Shown: positions 1 through 31,150, counted from the first letter of the stretch. The stretch is 64,000 nucleotides of DNA from Cristatella mucedo (GCA_009760855.2 WPIO01000014.1:1203001-1267000), one strand, 5' to 3'. A program made the numbers and translations. The notes: generated by a model not told the origin, from the letters alone.

Positions 1-182
1 CATTTTGTACTTGTAAACGCATACAGGAAGAGGCATAAGTTCCCGACAATGCGTGGATGTGCTGATGCTGCTCTGGATGCATCCGTCCGAACATTAGCAT
101 CCTTGCTAAGCTCCAGCAGTCAGTTATTCATATAGTGTATCCTGACAGAAAGCATAATGGCTTCTTTACTTTGGCATTTCAG

Positions 183-18992
<18,810 letters not shown>

Positions 18993-19167
18993 AGCTGGCA
19001 GCTTGGCTTGGCTGGCGTGCGTCAGTCGGCGGCCGTGCATTTGTTTGCATTTCTTGCTCGCTGCTGCAGAGTCGCGCGGCTGCACCTGCGTGCACACACG
19101 CTCCTCTACCGAGCACGGCCAAGCTTGCAGAAGAGACACATTCGTCTCCGGGCTCGTCTCACAGAAG

Positions 19168-19169
<2 letters not shown>

Positions 19170-19225
<56 letters not shown>

Positions 19226-19242
19226 GCACGCACACACACACA
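19170..19242. repeat. (CA)n microsatellite
   Basis: CA run with CG variants, just after the KIAA0825-like stop. Confidence 0.95.
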
Positions 19243-19793
19243 CTAACCTGTACTTTCCATCTTTTCATCTGCGGGCCTCGCGCGGGGCTTTGCTCGAGCA
19301 CTGATACACTCACCACCCCTCGAGATGAAGATCAGCGGTGCTCGCATGTCGCATCGTGAGATCCGGCTCTCTAGCTCGAGCCGTGTGCTGCGCAACTACT
19401 TCCGTTTGGTACCGTCGCCGGCGCCTCCTGCTGGACACTGGTTTCGGCCGTTGAGCCCTTGCTTCGCTGGCCTCGCGTTCTCACCGATACCCGTGCAGTG
19501 ACCCTCCCCCCTGTCATTTCTCTTTGCGCTATCTGTCTACTCGTCGCTGCAGTCCAGACCTCATTGCCTGCGCGTCCAGCAATCCTTTAATGAGCGTCCA
19601 GTCCGTCCACAGCATCCATCTGCATGGCTAGCATCAGACGCCTCCGTCCTTTCACTCAGCCTGGCAGCGCTCTAGTCTTCCGAGATACTCGACACAATAT
19701 AAGAAACGACGTGCAGCTACGATAGTGGTGCGTTCGTGCACCACCGTCGAGGGTGAAGCTTCGCTGACTGGCTGCGCTGTCTTTTCAAAGTAA

Positions 19794-19799
19794 AATAAA
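19794..19799 (+). terminator. possible poly(A) signal
   Basis: AATAAA about 0.8 kb past the KIAA0825-like stop. Such hexamers are common by chance, so this is only a candidate 3' end. Confidence 0.2.
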
Positions 19800-21589
19800 T
19801 CTGTTAAAGATCATCTGATTCAACAGCCTCGTTGATATAATGGCAGGTGAGCACTGGCAGCTTTCACTTTGCCTCGGCCTTCCAGCCAGCCCAGCAGCTG
19901 AATGGGTGGTTGGTGGCAGTCATTCATGCCGAAAGCAGCTTTAAAGGCTTGGCTTCCAGACTACAGTGAGAGCTGCCTCCAGCCGCAGTGGTGGTGTCCA
20001 CTCAGCAGGGCGTCGTGAAAGCTGCATCAATTTGCTTTCAGCAGCAGCAGCAACAGCTACTGCCCCAAGACGATTGATTTTTTGCTATTATTACGAGGCA
20101 GGCTCAACAGCTGCAGCACTGCTCGGCTTGATGAGGCCTTGAAGTGGCAAGGGTTCGACACACCTCAATTAATTAAGTCGACATCGTACACAGCAAGCAA
20201 GCTGAGCGTGCACATAATCTAATGCCGACAGATTGAATCGCCGTCCGATAATCCACGAACTCGAGTCAAATTTAATATCGAAACAACGAAAATGCACCGA
20301 AGACAACACGGCGAACAGTCGAAGTCGGCCAGTCGAGGCGACGCGTTCGTGAAAAAGCGACAGCAGCAGGACGACACAGAACAAGTCAGCTGCTCCTAGG
20401 GTACGACTTGAAAGACTAATTTCCTCAGTCCAATTTCCTAGTTCATTATTACCACACTAGCTTCGAGCGAAGCCCATTCAGCCCTACGAGCTCAGCACTC
20501 ACGGCTGCTAGCAGCGGCCTGCAGAAGATGAGTACCGTAAAAACTAACACCGGAAGTTTTGCAACAACACCTAACCAATGGCATGACCGGCCAGCTACAT
20601 CGTCAGATGGTGCCCGGGGACTCGACGAGCTTCAGAGAAGCTTCAGCCTTGAGAAGCTGAGCCTTCAGGGCATGAGAGTCGCCAGTCGTGACGGTCGCAG
20701 ACGGGCGGCGGTTCCACGGTGCGATTTCGGATGCCACGCCCGGCAACTCGACGACGCACAAAACGACGCACAGACGTTCGCCTGTGCGAGCTACGGTGCC
20801 GAGATGGCTACCCCCGCGTGACCACCGAAGTCAGTCATTACATCTGTGCTCCTGACTGGGCTACAGAGTACAACCAGAGAGCGGAAGGGATTGACGATAG
20901 TTCAGATGTAAAAAATGATTTCGGGCAACTGACCGTCCTCGACCGACGTGCCGTTATTGTTTCCAGCTGCGTACGAAAACTGGAATGTAACCTTGCCACT
21001 GGCTTGAGCATCGTACGTAACTTTGCGGAGTCCTTTCGTTCCGTAGTACGAATCTGGTCCCTGTCAAAAGCAAACACGACACGTGACAGCAGTGGGGCGC
21101 TGAGGGTGCATCAAAGCCTGCCGCCTTCGAAGCCGCATTGGCCAGAGCAACGTGCACTGTGCCACCGACGAGAGACCAGAGCGCTGCCTGCTCGAGCTGG
21201 GTGTCCACGACGTGGGAGGTCACACGAAGCCCAGTGCAGTGCCTGACAGCACGCTACGAGGTAACAGATGTTGCATAACATTCATGCGCATTCTGCAGGC
21301 CGGCCAGCAGCTTTCGTCGTTCCAGCTCACTTCTGCTGCTGCTGCTCTTAGCCAGCTCCTCGCTGAGAGCCGGTGTCCCGATGTACAGCTTTCCGAACTC
21401 GCGTTTCCTGCCGGCCATGCAGTACAGATTCCCATTGTGCCCTCTCCTTCCCCCACGCCTGGCCAATGACCACAGCAACTGGATGCCCCTCGGATGGGTT
21501 CTCCCCCTTCCAACTTGCAACCACTCACCCCGAGGACAGCCAATGGCAGCATGTTAGGAAGGCTGGCCCTACGACCCACGGCGAACTCT

Positions 21590-21591
21590 CT

Positions 21592-21631
<40 letters not shown>
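21590..21631. repeat. (CT)n microsatellite
   Basis: CT run of about 40 bases in an intergenic stretch. Confidence 0.9.
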
Positions 21632-21634
<3 letters not shown>

Positions 21635-22104
21635 TACTCCTGTCGACCCCCCCTGCTCGTAAGATATTCAACTGAGTTGTATGACAGCGTGTGCTAGATA
21701 ATAATCCACAAAACAACTGCCACCGTCTAACATATAGCGAGGTAAAGGCGGGTCGATTTTATGCAGCTCAAGAACTCAATATCACCTATTGTTTCAGCTG
21801 ACTGAACATGGATCAGTATGGCCTGGCTGATTGGGTATTGACGTGTTGAGGGACAGCCACATCCTAAGCTGTGGTAACAAGGCAGAGCTATGCCGTATGC
21901 AAGGCATTCCAAACCCTAAATTGCAAAGGTCGTCTATTTGATAATTAACTGATCGGCAAGCTTCGGAAATAGCTTGCTGATCAGTTCAGCCAGGCACTGC
22001 TCGGCAAATTGTGCCGACTGCTGTGCAACTTATTAAGCAAATGGTGTCGATGACTCTGGTGCAGTACACATAATGCTACACGTTTTCAGTTGTGTAAGAA
22101 ATGA

Positions 22105-22295
22105 TAAAGTCTAAAGGTTAAAGGTGAGCTGATTCAACAAACTCAATTATATAGCAGCAGAAGAGCCTTAACGGCTGTCACCACCGTTTGCACAAGGGAA
22201 ATAAAGGATCGATCACTGCAGGACCCGAACCCACGTGACCTGGGTCGTGGAGAGCGAGCTCCTTACCCCAGGACTAAGACCCAGGGACCCTATAA
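22105..22295 (-). mobile_element. tRNA-derived SINE, family C
   Basis: Antisense: gcagaagagccttaacggct body, box B complement ggacccgaacccac, head complement ccttaccccaggactaagac. Confidence 0.7.
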
Positions 22296-22754
22296 GGAAA
22301 CCACTTTGCTTACAACAGCATTGCTTGTTCCAGTTTTGAAGACAGACATTATCTGCTTGCATGCTATACAGGCAAAGGCTATTCAATCGGCTAGTGACTG
22401 CACAATTACAAGGCACGTAAATTTTGTGTATCAAGTCACACACCTAATTCTGCAGGTCAATCGCGTAGCGAGTTACAAGCGTCTACATTTAGGCTGCTGG
22501 AGATAGCATGTTGCCATGGATTGATACTTACATGCACATGAAAGGCGATGGCGTGATGTCTCGAAAAAAGCGAAATATGGGCCGCGACTTTCGCGCGGTT
22601 GAACGAACGTATTACGCACGGATTGGTCCTACTTAGGGAAGAAGAGGCTGCGTGTGCTAAGCACGAGTCTCTCACACGTTCACATCCTCCTTACACTTGT
22701 CGACACTGCAGTGAACAATGTCTCTATGCAGATGAAACACCCAAGCCTGCTGGC

Positions 22755-22875
22755 TATCGAGTGCATACCGAAAGCCGCTTAGGCTGCGAGTGCGCTATAC
22801 AAGACTCCTGCGTAACACCCACTTAGTCTTTATGGCTTTGTGGAGTTACAAACGGAGACACGTTACATTACTTCA
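22755..22875 (+). mobile_element. LINE 3' untranslated fragment
   Basis: Matches, in sense, the minus-strand sequence at 6350-6475 (gctatcgagtgcataccgaa, then ttaggctgcgagtg). Further diverged pieces of the same part lie in the minus sense at 28985-29130, 41690-41790 and 44330-44400. Confidence 0.6.
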
Positions 22876-22950
22876 CAGCACTGCATACTGCACTGCACGC
22901 ACTACACTGCACAGCATCCCCCACCCCCGATGGCTCCCTCCCCCGATGAC

Positions 22951-23008
22951 TCCCCCCCCCCCCCCCCCCCGATGGCCCCCCCCCCCCCCCCCCCGATGGC
23001 TCCCCCCC
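22951..23008. repeat. poly-C tracts with GATGG interruptions
   Basis: Two runs of about 20 C separated by gatgg; the minus (BTBD1/2 sense) strand is poly-G and may form G-quadruplexes. Confidence 0.9.
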
Positions 23009-23180
23009 AGCAGCTCGAGCCCTTTCCCTGCTGCTCTGCATTGAGTCCCTGCACTCTCCTCAAATAAAATAAATAACAAGATCTGCTGCATGATCATCGC
23101 CGTTTTCCAACACGACAAGGCACACGAAAGCACTACTGAGAGCGCACAGCCACCGCATGCCGGCAGGGGGTACTGCTCAC

Positions 23181-23327
23181 CTTGAGCGTGACAACTGCGA
23201 TGTAATGGGTGTTCTGCAAGATTTCCACGGGCTCACGGAACAGAACTCGAAAGGTCGAGCTAGACCCGTCGCAGGTGAACGACGTCTCCGTCTGCGCGAT
23301 AGCACGCTGACTATCGTGGTTGACCAC
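23181..23327 (-). CDS. BTBD2: BTBD1/2-like exon 3 (PHR)
   Basis: 49 codons. Acceptor ..tgctttgaag, donor AAG|gtgagc. It encodes [20 protein letters not shown] and [19 protein letters not shown]. Strong match to the second PHR segment of BTBD2. The intron before it carries a SINE in the opposite orientation. Confidence 0.85.
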
Positions 23328-25716
23328 CTTCAAAGCACCAAGCAGGTATTATGTGAAGCTTCCCCCCCCCCAGGGAGAGGAGGTGTCGCAGCGAGTACAG
23401 CAAACTCTTTTTGAGGGGAGAGAGCTTAAATCGGCGACTTTGCTCGCGGCTAGCCAACCCGTAGCAGGCTGCACGCCCGTCCGAGGGTAAGTTGGTGAGC
23501 CGTGATGGCACACTAGGTAAGGCGGTTGCTTTCACGACCTCGGTCCCGAGGTCTTGGGTTCGATTCCTACGGTGGGCGATTCTTTATCGCCACTGCAAGC
23601 GGTGGTGATAGCCGTAAAGGCTCTTCTGTCGCTATACAAAAAGAGGCTGTTTAATCAGCTAGGATGGTTTTTTTACGTCCCCCAGGCTCAAAGTGGCCCC
23701 CACACCCCCTCAGCCCATTTCGCGTCTGCCATCCCCGCCGCCGTCCCTGCTGCTGTCACGGCGGCCAGTCGAGACACTTGGCAATGACAGCGACAAGCAC
23801 TGGTGTCGCATGCTGAAGCAGTACCTGCATGGTGACGGCATACTCGGCTGGACCGTGAACGCTGCCGTAGAGACCAAAACCGATTATGTAGATCTTTTTG
23901 TTAACGATGAACCTACATACGAACGACTTCGATCAGCAAAAGCTCCGGCATAGTGCGATGGCGCTGCTGCTGCAGAGGGAGCCCCGAGCAGGCCACTGCA
24001 TGCTAGCCAGCGGAGGCTGCTGATTGCCGGCCGATCCGGTGCCACGCCGGCAGGGACGGCATCGGACGACGAAGCAGCCATGCTGAACTAACCGGGCTAA
24101 AAGGCTTCGAGGCTTAAACGCACGGGAGGGAGGGGGCGAGGCAGCTCGAGAGCCTGGCCCCATCGCAGAGCCTTGGCAGAAGAAAAGGTAAATGCATCCA
24201 CTCGGCCAATATCGCTCTGCCGAATTTTCGAGCTCAAGGTCAAGAACGCCGAGCAGAGAGCTGCCGAACGCCGAGCGGAGACAAGACACGCGGCTGGCTG
24301 CGTTGTAGGAGGCGGCGGCGGAGGACGTGGCAGGCTGACGACAGCGGGCTGGCTGCAGAGACGGCAGAAGGCGGGCGGCCGCGTGGGCGTGGCGGGCGGC
24401 CGCGTGGGCGTGGCGGGCGGCCGCGTGGGCGTGGCGGGCGGCCGCGTGGGCGTGGCGGGCGGCCGCGTGGGCGTGACGGGCGGCCTCGTGGGCGTGGCGT
24501 ACTTGATCTTGTCGCTCGTGCCGCTGTAGCCCCAGCGATGCTCGATCTGGCAGAAGCGCGACACGAGGCGCTCCTTGCCGACGGCGCAGCAGCGCGGCGT
24601 GTCGCAGAACGACACGGGCGGCTTCGGGTTGATGGCAAAGTAGCAGAAGAGCTCGACGAGCTCGGCGTCCGTGAGCAGCCGCGACTGGGCGACCTGCGCG
24701 GCGAACTCCTCGATCGTCATCAGCGGGAAGCGCAGCAGGCGGAGGGCGCGACCGAGCAGCTCGCGCTGGCTCTCGGGCTCGGCGGGCAGCGAGCGGCGCG
24801 CGCACTCGGCCTCGCTCCAGCGGCGCACGGCCTGGAACAGCTTGCTCTCGCGCACGCCGAGCGAGTCGCGCTCGAGCACGGCGCACAGCGTGTCCAGGTC
24901 GACCTCGGCGAAGCCGTCGGCGAGCAGCGCCTCGGACGTGTTCCGGTCGATCACGTCGAGGCAGAGCTTGGCCAGGTGCGGCTCGTCGAAGGCGCGCGCC
25001 TGCGTGAGCAGCGCGAATGCGTTCTCACTGCACACGTTCGTCTTGAGGAACTCGACGCAGGCGCTCTCCAGGGCAGGCACCGAGTACTTCTTCGCCGCGT
25101 ACAGCGTGCTCATGACCGTCTCCGAGTCGATGTCGACCTCGTCCGTGTACAGGAAGCGCAGCAGCGCCAGGAAGGCGCCCGGCTCCACGTCCGGAATGGC
25201 GATCTCGGCGGCGGCGGCTTCCCGGCCCTCGGACATCGGCCCGTTAAACATGGCGTCGAACACGGCGCTGCCGATCGCCAGTATCAGCTTGTGCGCCGGG
25301 AACCGGTTCTGAGTGGTCCGACTCAGCTCGGGCGGTCCGACGACGAAGTAAACGTCCGCCAGCGTGTCAGTGTTATAGACGAAGCTCAGCCGCTCCTTTA
25401 CGCTAAATTTCGCCGCTTGCCAGTTGTGAGCAGCGACTCGACCCTCTTGGGGCGAGTTGGCGTTGGACGGCGAAGACCGCACGACCAGGCTTTTGAACGC
25501 CCTGGCGGCGGGCTTGCCGTCGCCTCGACCGTCGCTGGGCAGCGGCGGAGGCGCAACGCCATCGCGCAGCGACTTGGCCGCGACTTCGCCTTCGGGCGAC
25601 GGCAGGCGCCCGCCGCCGCCGCCGTCCTCGTCGCGAGCTGGAGCAGCGCCCTCTCTGGCGCTGGTAGAGGGCGCTGCGCGGTTATTCTTTGGCAAGTCTC
25701 GATCAGACGCGGCCAT
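23181..25716 (-). CDS. BTBD2: BTBD1/BTBD2-like BTB-BACK-PHR protein, 3' end not found
   Basis: Coding exons on the minus strand are 25716-24503, 23912-23825 and 23327-23181, joined in phase (2, then 0, then 0) with GT-AG borders. The start [10 protein letters not shown] is preferred over a Met 20 codons upstream because it resembles the Ala-rich N terminus of vertebrate BTBD2. After a Pro/Ala/Gly-rich leader comes [14 protein letters not shown] (about residue 97), a BTB domain (about 108-225, [20 protein letters not shown]), a BACK domain (about 228-330, [13 protein letters not shown]), and a PHR region ([18 protein letters not shown], then [11 protein letters not shown], then [14 protein letters not shown]). 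Family members are cytoplasmic adaptors that dimerise and bind Cullin-3 through BTB; BTBD1/2 also bind topoisomerase I. About 483 residues are accounted for against roughly 525 in people. The last PHR exon (about 50 residues) was not found down to 19 kb. Confidence 0.88.
23494..23675 (+). mobile_element. tRNA-derived SINE, family B, in BTBD1/2 intron 2
   Basis: Head tggcacactaggtaaggcgg, box B gggttcgattcc, body ggtgatagccgtaaaggctc, tail aaaaagaggctgtttaatca. Antisense to the host gene. Confidence 0.85.
23825..23912 (-). CDS. BTBD2: BTBD1/2-like exon 2 (PHR)
   Basis: 88 bases. Acceptor ..cgtatgtag, donor CAG|gtactg. It encodes [20 protein letters not shown] and ends AEYAVTMQ, matching the vertebrate BTBD2 PHR strand. 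Confidence 0.85.
24371..24496. repeat. 21-bp minisatellite, six copies, at a splice donor
   Basis: Five identical copies plus one variant of a 21-base GC-rich unit start six bases inside the intron after BTBD1/2 exon 1. On the minus strand each unit codes ATPTRPP in frame with the exon, so a retained intron would stay open. Confidence 0.95.
24503..25716 (-). CDS. BTBD2: BTBD1/2-like exon 1 (BTB and BACK)
   Basis: A single 1214-base exon holds the start codon, BTB, BACK and the first PHR strand. The donor is ATCAA|gtacgc; spliced to 23912 it restores [16 protein letters not shown], the conserved PHR entry. The donor sits against a 21-bp minisatellite. Confidence 0.88.
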
Positions 25717-26119
25717 TGCATGCGGCTTTGCACTTCGTCCTTTCGTGCTGATACGCGCAGTCCGGCTGCATGTCACGATCTAACCGACCCACCAGGGACA
25801 AAAACAACGCCGACATTTAAATAGAGTCGCTGTGTGGGCACACTTCCGGCGAGCAAGACGGCATTGCTGTTGGTGCGCATAAGGAATGGAGTAGTCAAGG
25901 ATTATTTCTGCCTCACACTCACACACACACGCACGCGCTCACGCACGCACACACACGCACACGAGTATGTATGTGTACGTTCAGTAGCGGAGCGAAATTA
26001 GTTGGGACCGAGTAGTTAAGTCTGGAGGTGCGGTGCAATTAATCTGAAAGCGAGACCGACTCGGAGGCTACTGAATAACCCGAAGCCAGGAGCGACCGCA
26101 AGGAAAACGACACGGTCTC

Positions 26120-26770
26120 GGTAATGGGCCATGCCTTTAGTTCGCATGCCCGGAACTCACTCCCGACTGACGAGATGACATCTCCTGAATTGAGGACGTT
26201 TAAACAAGCACCTGTTCCTCAGCATTTGCTGGGTCCGTGCGAATTTGTTGTTTGTAGTTATGCGCGCGGACGCTGCGCCGGTTATTACTATTCACGTTGA
26301 CATGCTTCCCCTACAGCATGTAAACAGATATTTAATTTCTCTGTGAGTGCCATAACAAATATATTATTGATAGTATTAAAGCAACCACTAGGCTACATTA
26401 ACTAAGACGCTTGGCTAGTAGGAAAGCGTAAGAAGGTCATCAGTCGAGGTTTTGAAACGAATTAACGAGATCGATGAACATAAGAATGGCCACAAAGAGT
26501 TGAATCCGATAGAATAACAACCACGCCCGAGTAAGAAATATATAGCGATACCTATCGAGATATATACACATATATCGATATATATATATATATATATGTA
26601 TATTTATTTATTTATATTTAAATGTATATAGCGAAACAAGATGCGAGCGGCTAGCATGATTTTACTTACCATTTAATTGCATTTTCCTTTGCAGCAAATG
26701 TAAAGCGCCTAGAAAGAGATTGAGTTCTCTGGGGGCGCTTTATCAAGTGCATTATTATTATTATAGCAGA
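26120..26770 (+). mobile_element. decayed LINE 3' end with hairpin tail
   Basis: GHAFSSHARNSLPTDEMTSP then LRTFKQAPV at 26125-26215 corresponds to the RT end. The hairpin tail and (ATT) end at 26695-26768 complete the copy, with an (AT)n insertion between. Confidence 0.6.
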
Positions 26771-27025
26771 GTAGCCACCGGAACAGGATAAAAATAATAA
26801 AAATAATTCAACGATATACATATACATAATTTGTATAGCTCCCTAGGATAACTAAATCTCTGTCCGGGTCCTGGCAGAGCGGCAGTCTCCTGGCAGAGAG
26901 TGGTTATAAATCCAGTCGGGGCACCATTTGGTACTAATATCTCGCTAGGCCACCGCGGGGGACAGCATCGACAAGCCCTACATCCGTCGTGGGGGGTCCC
27001 AGTCCGTGGGACTTTTTTGGAGAGT

Positions 27026-27108
27026 ACCTAGCAGAGGTTACGGAACCTCTGACCTAGACCTAGCAGAAGTTACGGAACCTCTGACCTAGACCTAGCAGAG
27101 GTTACGGA
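27026..27108. repeat. 32-bp tandem repeat, 2.6 copies, internally palindromic
   Basis: Unit acctagcagaggttacggaa plus cctctgacctag; agaggtt and aacctct pair within each unit. Confidence 0.9.
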
Positions 27109-27239
27109 AAGACAGCCACCGCCGAATTCATTTCGGGCGATACAAACGATCCCATTGAGACAGCAGCTTCGCAAATTTCGTAGGGACTCGGCTCCTTAGA
27201 ACGAAATACGAAATTCGAAAATCTATCATGGTCCATTGA

Positions 27240-28580
27240 AAATAGACTGGTCGCTTCTGGGTGACGCTCCCATTAAGATTTCTCGTTCGTATTTGCTCGT
27301 GGCAGTTTGCATCGGATTGCCATATTGGCCCGGACCATGGCAGTCAATTGCAATGGATTGCTGCCAAATGGTCGAGGCAATTGTAGTGAAATCGTTCGAT
27401 TACACAATAAACCATAAATTAGAGCAACATGCAATCACTATTAGAGCTTAAAGTGTACGTATTCTGGTCGTTTTGCGGCGGATTTCGGTGGATCGACTAC
27501 TAGCCCTTGCAGTTGCAGTCAATTGCACTGCATTGCTGCAGAATGGTTAACTCAATTACAGTGAATTTGTGTGCACAGTTGATTAAACAATAACCAAAGA
27601 GTAGAGCAGAGTACAATCGTAATTAGAGCTTCTAGTGTACGCGTTCTGGTCGCTGTACGGCGGATTGCAGCGGATTTTGGTGGATTTCGGTATGTGACCG
27701 GGCCGTTGCTGTCGATTGCAACTAATTGCGGAGAACGGGTGTGCACAATGGAGCAAAATTTTGTGGGTGCACTTTGAACTGAGTTTAGTCCTATATACAA
27801 TGTCAGTTAGAGCTTGGCGATGGCGATTTGATGATGATTTGCATTGGAATAGAGTGGATTGCGGTAGTTTCCCGAGGTCATTTCAGGCGATGGCCGCCCA
27901 TCGTCACAGTGCGAGGATGCATGATTTTTTTATTTTACGCGGTTGTGCACACAGCACGGGAAACTTTAATATGCAATAAAAACTGGAGCTCGGCAAAATC
28001 TATTTCGACTTGTATGTGGTTGATTCTGTAGATTGAAGTGGATTTCAGTATTGGCCCGGGCTCCTGCAGTCGATTGCAGAACATTGCACAAAAACGGCCG
28101 TACCAATGCAAGTAAAAATTTTTAAGTTCAATTGTCGCATAGTGTGCTGTCATATGCAATCAAAACAGGATTTTTTCGAATGGGATTTCTTTCGTTGCAC
28201 GGTGGAATGCAGTGGATTGTGGTATTGGCCTGGGCCAACGTAATGTTATTTCATTGGAATTCGTGAGAGCGCGTGAACGGAATTTCGCGAAATTTTCTGG
28301 TTACATTGTAAGTGTAGCGTTATTTGATATTCCAAACTTCTTGGAGCTGTGCGAAGCTGATATTTGTGGTGGATTTGACGGGAACTAGAATGTATTGTGG
28401 TACTGATGTCCGGCGTAAAAGCTCATTTGCATCAGTGTGCGTTCGCGAGGCGACATGAGATTTGGTGGATAGATAAAATCGAGCGTTTACAACAATATCA
28501 GTGAAAAGTTAAAGCTCGACAACGCTAGATCGCTTAGCTTAATTAGAGTGGATCGCGGTAATTCGTCGAACCCAATTTTT
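27240..28580. repeat. degenerate tandem array, period about 175-190 bp
   Basis: Recurring landmarks in the same order: gtcaattgcaatggattgct near 27343, 27518, 27710 and 28068; gcggatttcggtgg near 27478, 27669, 27859, 28035, 28208, 28370 and 28548; attagagct near 27445 and 27620. Spacing 162-192. No gene seen. Unit divergence is high. Confidence 0.65.
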
Positions 28581-29370
28581 CTGGCTTTCAGACCTGGCGG
28601 CAAACGACCGCCGACCGCTTTGCATTTTGAAATGAAGTTTTGAAAGCCAAATGTGCAAAATATCGCTCTAAAGGAGCGTAAAAACGACGCCGTATCGGCA
28701 ACGATATGAAACAAGTGGAAAAGAAAGGCAGCAACCGCCAGCTACAATATGTTCCATTCAAGATTCGATCCAACTTTTTTCCACTGTAGTGCGAAGTGAG
28801 ACAACGGAGGGACGATTGAAAATGTACCCAATTTTCTGGTAAGTCTGAGTTGTGTTTCTCTGCGTAGCCAATGGCGATTCGCTTAATAAACCAGGAAGGG
28901 CACCCAATGCTGCCTTTGCCTCCTGGTGTTACAGACTGGGCGTCGAGTCTGTTCCAGCCCTAATAATTCAAGCAACCCGTAAGCGTGTAATGTATCTCCG
29001 TCTGTAACTCAACAAAGCCACGGAGACACTGGGTGGGTGATCCGCAGGAGAGCTTTGCTCTAGCGCACTGTAGGCCTAAGCGGCTTACGGTGCACATCCG
29101 GTTGCCAACAGACTTGATCTCACGCAACAAAGAGAGAAAGTGAGAAGCATAGCTGAGTCAGGAAGGCAGTCGAGGAAGTGCGTAGCGTACAAACGCAGGC
29201 GGACCGCTACAGCACCCCAAGATACGAGCAGCGAGCACTGAGTGGCCAGCGGAACACGACTGCGAAGTACAAGTTGCACTGAGCTGTTCGTCGCCATAGC
29301 ATCGACTCTCGTATTCTCGAAGCGTAGTCTCGCATCTAGTACGGAAGCTGCAGCTCCGAGCTCTGTCAGC

Positions 29371-30140
<770 letters not shown>

Positions 30141-30389
30141 TGAGCTTCTGACCTCGCACGTAGCTGCTATTTTCTCGGCCTCCACTCTTGGTGTCCGTTC
30201 TCAGGCTTATTCGTTTCCGCCTCTAGCCTATTACATGGCTACTGCGCCAGCCTTCCATCCTCTCGCTCTATGTCTATTTAAGCACATTAGTCGGTCCATC
30301 TCCTAACCGCATCGTCTGCACAGAGCTCCATTCTAACCTGAGCTGGGTGGACCAGGAGCAGGGTTTGTACTAGGTTCCCTAATCGAACC

Positions 30390-31150
30390 CACTAAGGCAA
30401 GGACTCGAATCGCTGCTGAACCCGAGAGCTGCCCCAGTGCACCTTCAGCAAAGAAGAAAAGTGGTCAAACCTCTGGGATTTGTTAACTAGTCTTGCAGCT
30501 ATACTCGTCATCAGCTGCAGTGAATTGGTGGCTTTGTTCGGTAGCCCAGCCAAAATGGAATTGAAATAATCCATCCTGGACAGATCTAGGGAGCTAGTTA
30601 AATTTTTGCAAGCCACCGTGGTAGACAGTCCCAAATCTCATGTAGGGATCGGACGTAATGGTTAGCTGTGGATGCAGTCTAATTAATGAAACTTTAAAAA
30701 TGTATGCAGTTTTCAAAGACTACGCCTTATATCCGAGTACACAGTGACGTTGCACAGAAGCACCACATATTAAAAGAGAAAATGCTTCTAGACCACCCAG
30801 GGCTGGGGCTGTCCTATGAGTAGCAGTTCCGTTTTATCGTCGAAGGAAATCGGCTGAAATCCCGGGATCGGATGTCTGCAAGGCAATTTATCAGTTGCTG
30901 AGCAGATTCCGACGGTTTAAATGACAAATATTCAGATGAATACCGTCAGCATAACAGTGATAGCTGATTCCATTGGCCTGAATCACTTACCCTAGAGGTT
31001 CAGTATAAATTGAGAACAGCAAGGGACCAAGAACGGACCCTTGTCGGACTCCACAGGCGACTGGTCTGGTGGATGAGATCTGAGCCCCACACGTCACGAA
31101 TTGAACACGACCGGGCAAGTACCCGTCACAAGCAGATTTGGAGCTGAACA
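30390..31150 (-). mobile_element. decayed CR1/L2-like LINE reverse transcriptase
   Basis: Minus strand: GVRQGSVLGPLLFSIYTEPL near 31010-31060, then YHCYADGIHL (catalytic YADD changed to YADG), then near 30400-30600 LSRMDYFNSILAGLPNKA. Many stops between. Inactive. Confidence 0.8.

Larger units (their letters stand above)
18993..23180. other. intergenic stretch, no gene recognised
   Basis: Between the ends of the converging KIAA0825-like and BTBD1/2-like genes. It holds CA and CT tracts, a family C SINE, a LINE 3' scrap and poly-C. A 97-codon plus frame at 20528-20821 starts with ATG (MSTVKTNTGSFATT) but has no family match or clear splice context. The missing last BTBD1/2 exon should lie here or within a longer intron, but I did not see it. 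Confidence 0.6.
25830..29370. other. intergenic stretch, repeats only
   Basis: Short CA tract (25918-25962), a decayed LINE end, AT tracts near 26560-26610, the 32-bp repeat, the 180-bp degenerate array and LINE 3' debris. No coding exon recognised. Confidence 0.6.

Noticed and set aside
20528-21246. Plus-strand frames (MSTVKTNTG..., CATDERPERCLLELGVHDVG)
   Set aside because: Short, in different frames, no consistent splice chain or family; left as intergenic.
21250-21520. Minus-strand NGNLYCMAGRKREFGKLYIG segment as the missing BTBD1/2 exon
   Set aside because: Reads like protein but does not resemble the PHR ending, and the splice borders are poor.
24538-25824. 428-codon plus-strand frame
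   Set aside because: Antisense shadow of BTBD1/2 exon 1; third-position GC bias keeps the opposite strand open.
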